From Flavobacteriaceae bacterium (GTDB taxonomy: Bacteria > Bacteroidota > Bacteroidia > Flavobacteriales > Flavobacteriaceae): a stretch of DNA of 15,302 bases. This document shows, piece after piece, positions 14,234-15,302 of the stretch; the first letter of the stretch is position 1; each line of letters starts with the position of its first letter. The translations under genes were made by a program, and so were the position numbers. The stretch covers positions 1 to 15,302 of the forward strand of contig CATEMS010000304.1 in the NCBI GenBank assembly GCA_949507465.1. Reading direction: 5' to 3'. Below the pieces are notes generated by a model. That model did not search any database and had not been told where the DNA came from. It saw nothing but the letters and a program-made list of their open reading frames with translations.

Positions 14234-15154
14234 CTAATTACTAAACGGATAAAAATATAAGGGTTGTGCCTGATGTGATGCCCCGTCATCTGCGCATTCA
14301 GATGTTACCCAATACCCTTTGTAGTTTACTTCCAATGAGATGGCCTCCCCTTGTAGCTCAGGCACATACTTAATTTTTTTTGGTGACTTCCTAATTAGTG
14401 CATTGGTTAATCTTTCTGAATCACTTAAGGTGTATAAATAAACCTCAAGATAGTTTTTAATAATTATTCCTCGCTCAGGTATCGCGTCAGCACCTGTTAT
14501 CCTGTATCTTGATGTTGGGTCTATTTCATGGAGTTTCTCTAAATTAAGTTCTCCCTCAAATTTCAGACTTCCAAGATCTGTAGAGTTCATGTTGTAAGTA
14601 TATACTCGTGATTTCTGGTCTCGTTTGGAAATGATTATCAGTTCATTATACCTCTGGTCAAACAACAAGGCCTCTGCGTCCCTTGGGCCATCGGGGTATG
14701 AAAGATCTATGGTTCTTAATGGTTCTGATGTGACAACTCCCTTCTGGGGCTCCATGAATAAATAAACTTGAATGTTATCTCTTATCCCTTTGTTATCTCC
14801 TATATCTCCTATAAACAGTGTCTTTTGACCCTTATAGTTGCCATAGGCAATATCTTCCCAATCAACGTGGCTAATGCCCTCAAGTTGAACTTCTTGTATA
14901 ATTTCAAGATCTTGATTCACTCTAAAAATTCTTGGCTGATCACCACTGTCATTATGAACCCAAAAAGTTTTAGGATAGTTTATTGATTCTACTATTCCAC
15001 TAATCTCATTCAGTCTAGAATCTGTGCTGTATCCGAACTCTATAAAATCAGGTGATGTGTGTTCTTCATCTGTCACTTCTGTTTTTTTTGACCTAATTTG
15101 ACATGATGACAAAACTAGAAAGAAAAGGCAAATTAGGTATTTGAAATTGAACAT
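14234..15154 (-). CDS. Predicted lipoprotein with propeller-like HNDSGD/DWEDIA motifs
   Basis: A 306-residue exported protein. Residues 1-17 are a hydrophobic signal ending in the lipobox LSSC, with C18 the likely lipidated cysteine. The mature part has regularly spaced acidic motifs: SGIVES (52-57), WVHNDSGD (65-72), DWEDIAYG (98-105), IGDIGDN (115-121), GPRDAEALLF (156-165), ITGADAI (219-225) and LQGEAISL (267-274). They recur every 30-50 residues, as expected for blades of a beta propeller, and the Asp and Glu residues could bind metal ions. The pattern resembles uncharacterised Bacteroidota proteins and is distantly like the 'esterase-like activity of phytase' group. No enzyme function can be claimed. 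The gene is convergent with the lipoprotein at 13656. No clear consensus promoter is visible upstream. Confidence 0.8.
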   Translation of the reverse strand: MFNFKYLICLFFLVLSSCQIRSKKTEVTDEEHTSPDFIEFGYSTDSRLNEISGIVESINYPKTFWVHNDSGDQPRIFRVNQDLEIIQEVQLEGISHVDWEDIAYGNYKGQKTLFIGDIGDNKGIRDNIQVYLFMEPQKGVVTSEPLRTIDLSYPDGPRDAEALLFDQRYNELIIISKRDQKSRVYTYNMNSTDLGSLKFEGELNLEKLHEIDPTSRYRITGADAIPERGIIIKNYLEVYLYTLSDSERLTNALIRKSPKKIKYVPELQGEAISLEVNYKGYWVTSECADDGASHQAQPLYFYPFSN

Positions 15155-15260
15155 ATATCAAAGGCTTTGATGGTTATCAGCATACAATATAAAACCATTA
15201 TCTAATTACAACAATTACATAATCAAAATATGTAAAAAAATTTGTGCCATTTTTGTCCTA

Positions 15261-15287
15261 TAAGTGTTTTTTTATAACAAACACTTA
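15261..15287. repeat. Perfect 9-bp inverted repeat near the window end
   Basis: TAAGTGTTT (15261-15269) and AAACACTTA (15279-15287) form a perfect inverted repeat around a 9-base AT-only-but-one loop. It lies more than 100 bases upstream of the start at 15154 and could be a terminator or an operator of a gene beyond the window. No T-run of normal terminator type follows on the plus strand. Confidence 0.45.
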
Positions 15288-15302
15288 ACTTTAAATACAT
15301 TA

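Overview
The window comes from the chromosome of a member of the Bacteroidota, most likely a marine or aquatic Flavobacteriaceae. The evidence is AT-rich intergenic DNA, promoters of the Bacteroidota type (TTG, then TAnnTTTG), two proteins ending in type IX secretion (T9SS) sorting domains, Bacteroidota-style lipoproteins and signal peptides, and the gene order ribE / pdxA-yceD-rpmF-fabH-accB-accC. I see no rRNA, tRNA, CRISPR array, insertion sequence or phage gene. No gene-free stretch exceeds 300 bases.

Layout. 14-1147 (minus) is a DAO-type FAD oxidoreductase, divergent from 1212-4643 (plus), a large T9SS-secreted PNGase F-like protein. A bidirectional terminator at 4666-4698 separates that gene from the convergent core block on the minus strand: accC (4716-6071), accB (6153-6626) and fabH (6660-7658), a fatty-acid-synthesis operon. 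Next come rpmF (7833-8030) and yceD (8040-8588), with their own predicted promoter at 8633-8660 and terminator at 7785-7807. pdxA (8673-9731) follows and is divergent from ribE (9785-10375, plus).

From 10.4 kb to the end the window holds small exported proteins of unknown function: an NTF2-like lipoprotein (10432-10971), a secreted protein made of two copies of one domain (11120-11806), a small secreted beta-rich protein (11862-12371), a T9SS cargo protein (12543-13550), a second NTF2-like lipoprotein (13656-14147) and a lipoprotein with propeller-like motifs (14234-15154).

How the genes relate. The central block supplies malonyl-CoA (AccB/AccC, with AccA/AccD elsewhere), starts fatty-acid chains (FabH), makes ribosome parts (YceD/L32) and makes cofactors (PdxA for PLP, RibE for riboflavin). 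It is ordinary housekeeping DNA. The most interesting items are: (1) the PNGase F-like protein, which keeps all three disulfides and two of three catalytic acids of PNGase F but is split by an insertion of about 500 residues that includes a LamG-like domain; (2) a block of about 50 bp, with an identical 15-mer, placed at the same position in the predicted promoters of two neighbouring secreted-protein genes (12419-12470 and 13595-13646); and (3) the duplicated-domain protein at 11120. I found no clear defence, mobile or otherwise novel multi-gene system.
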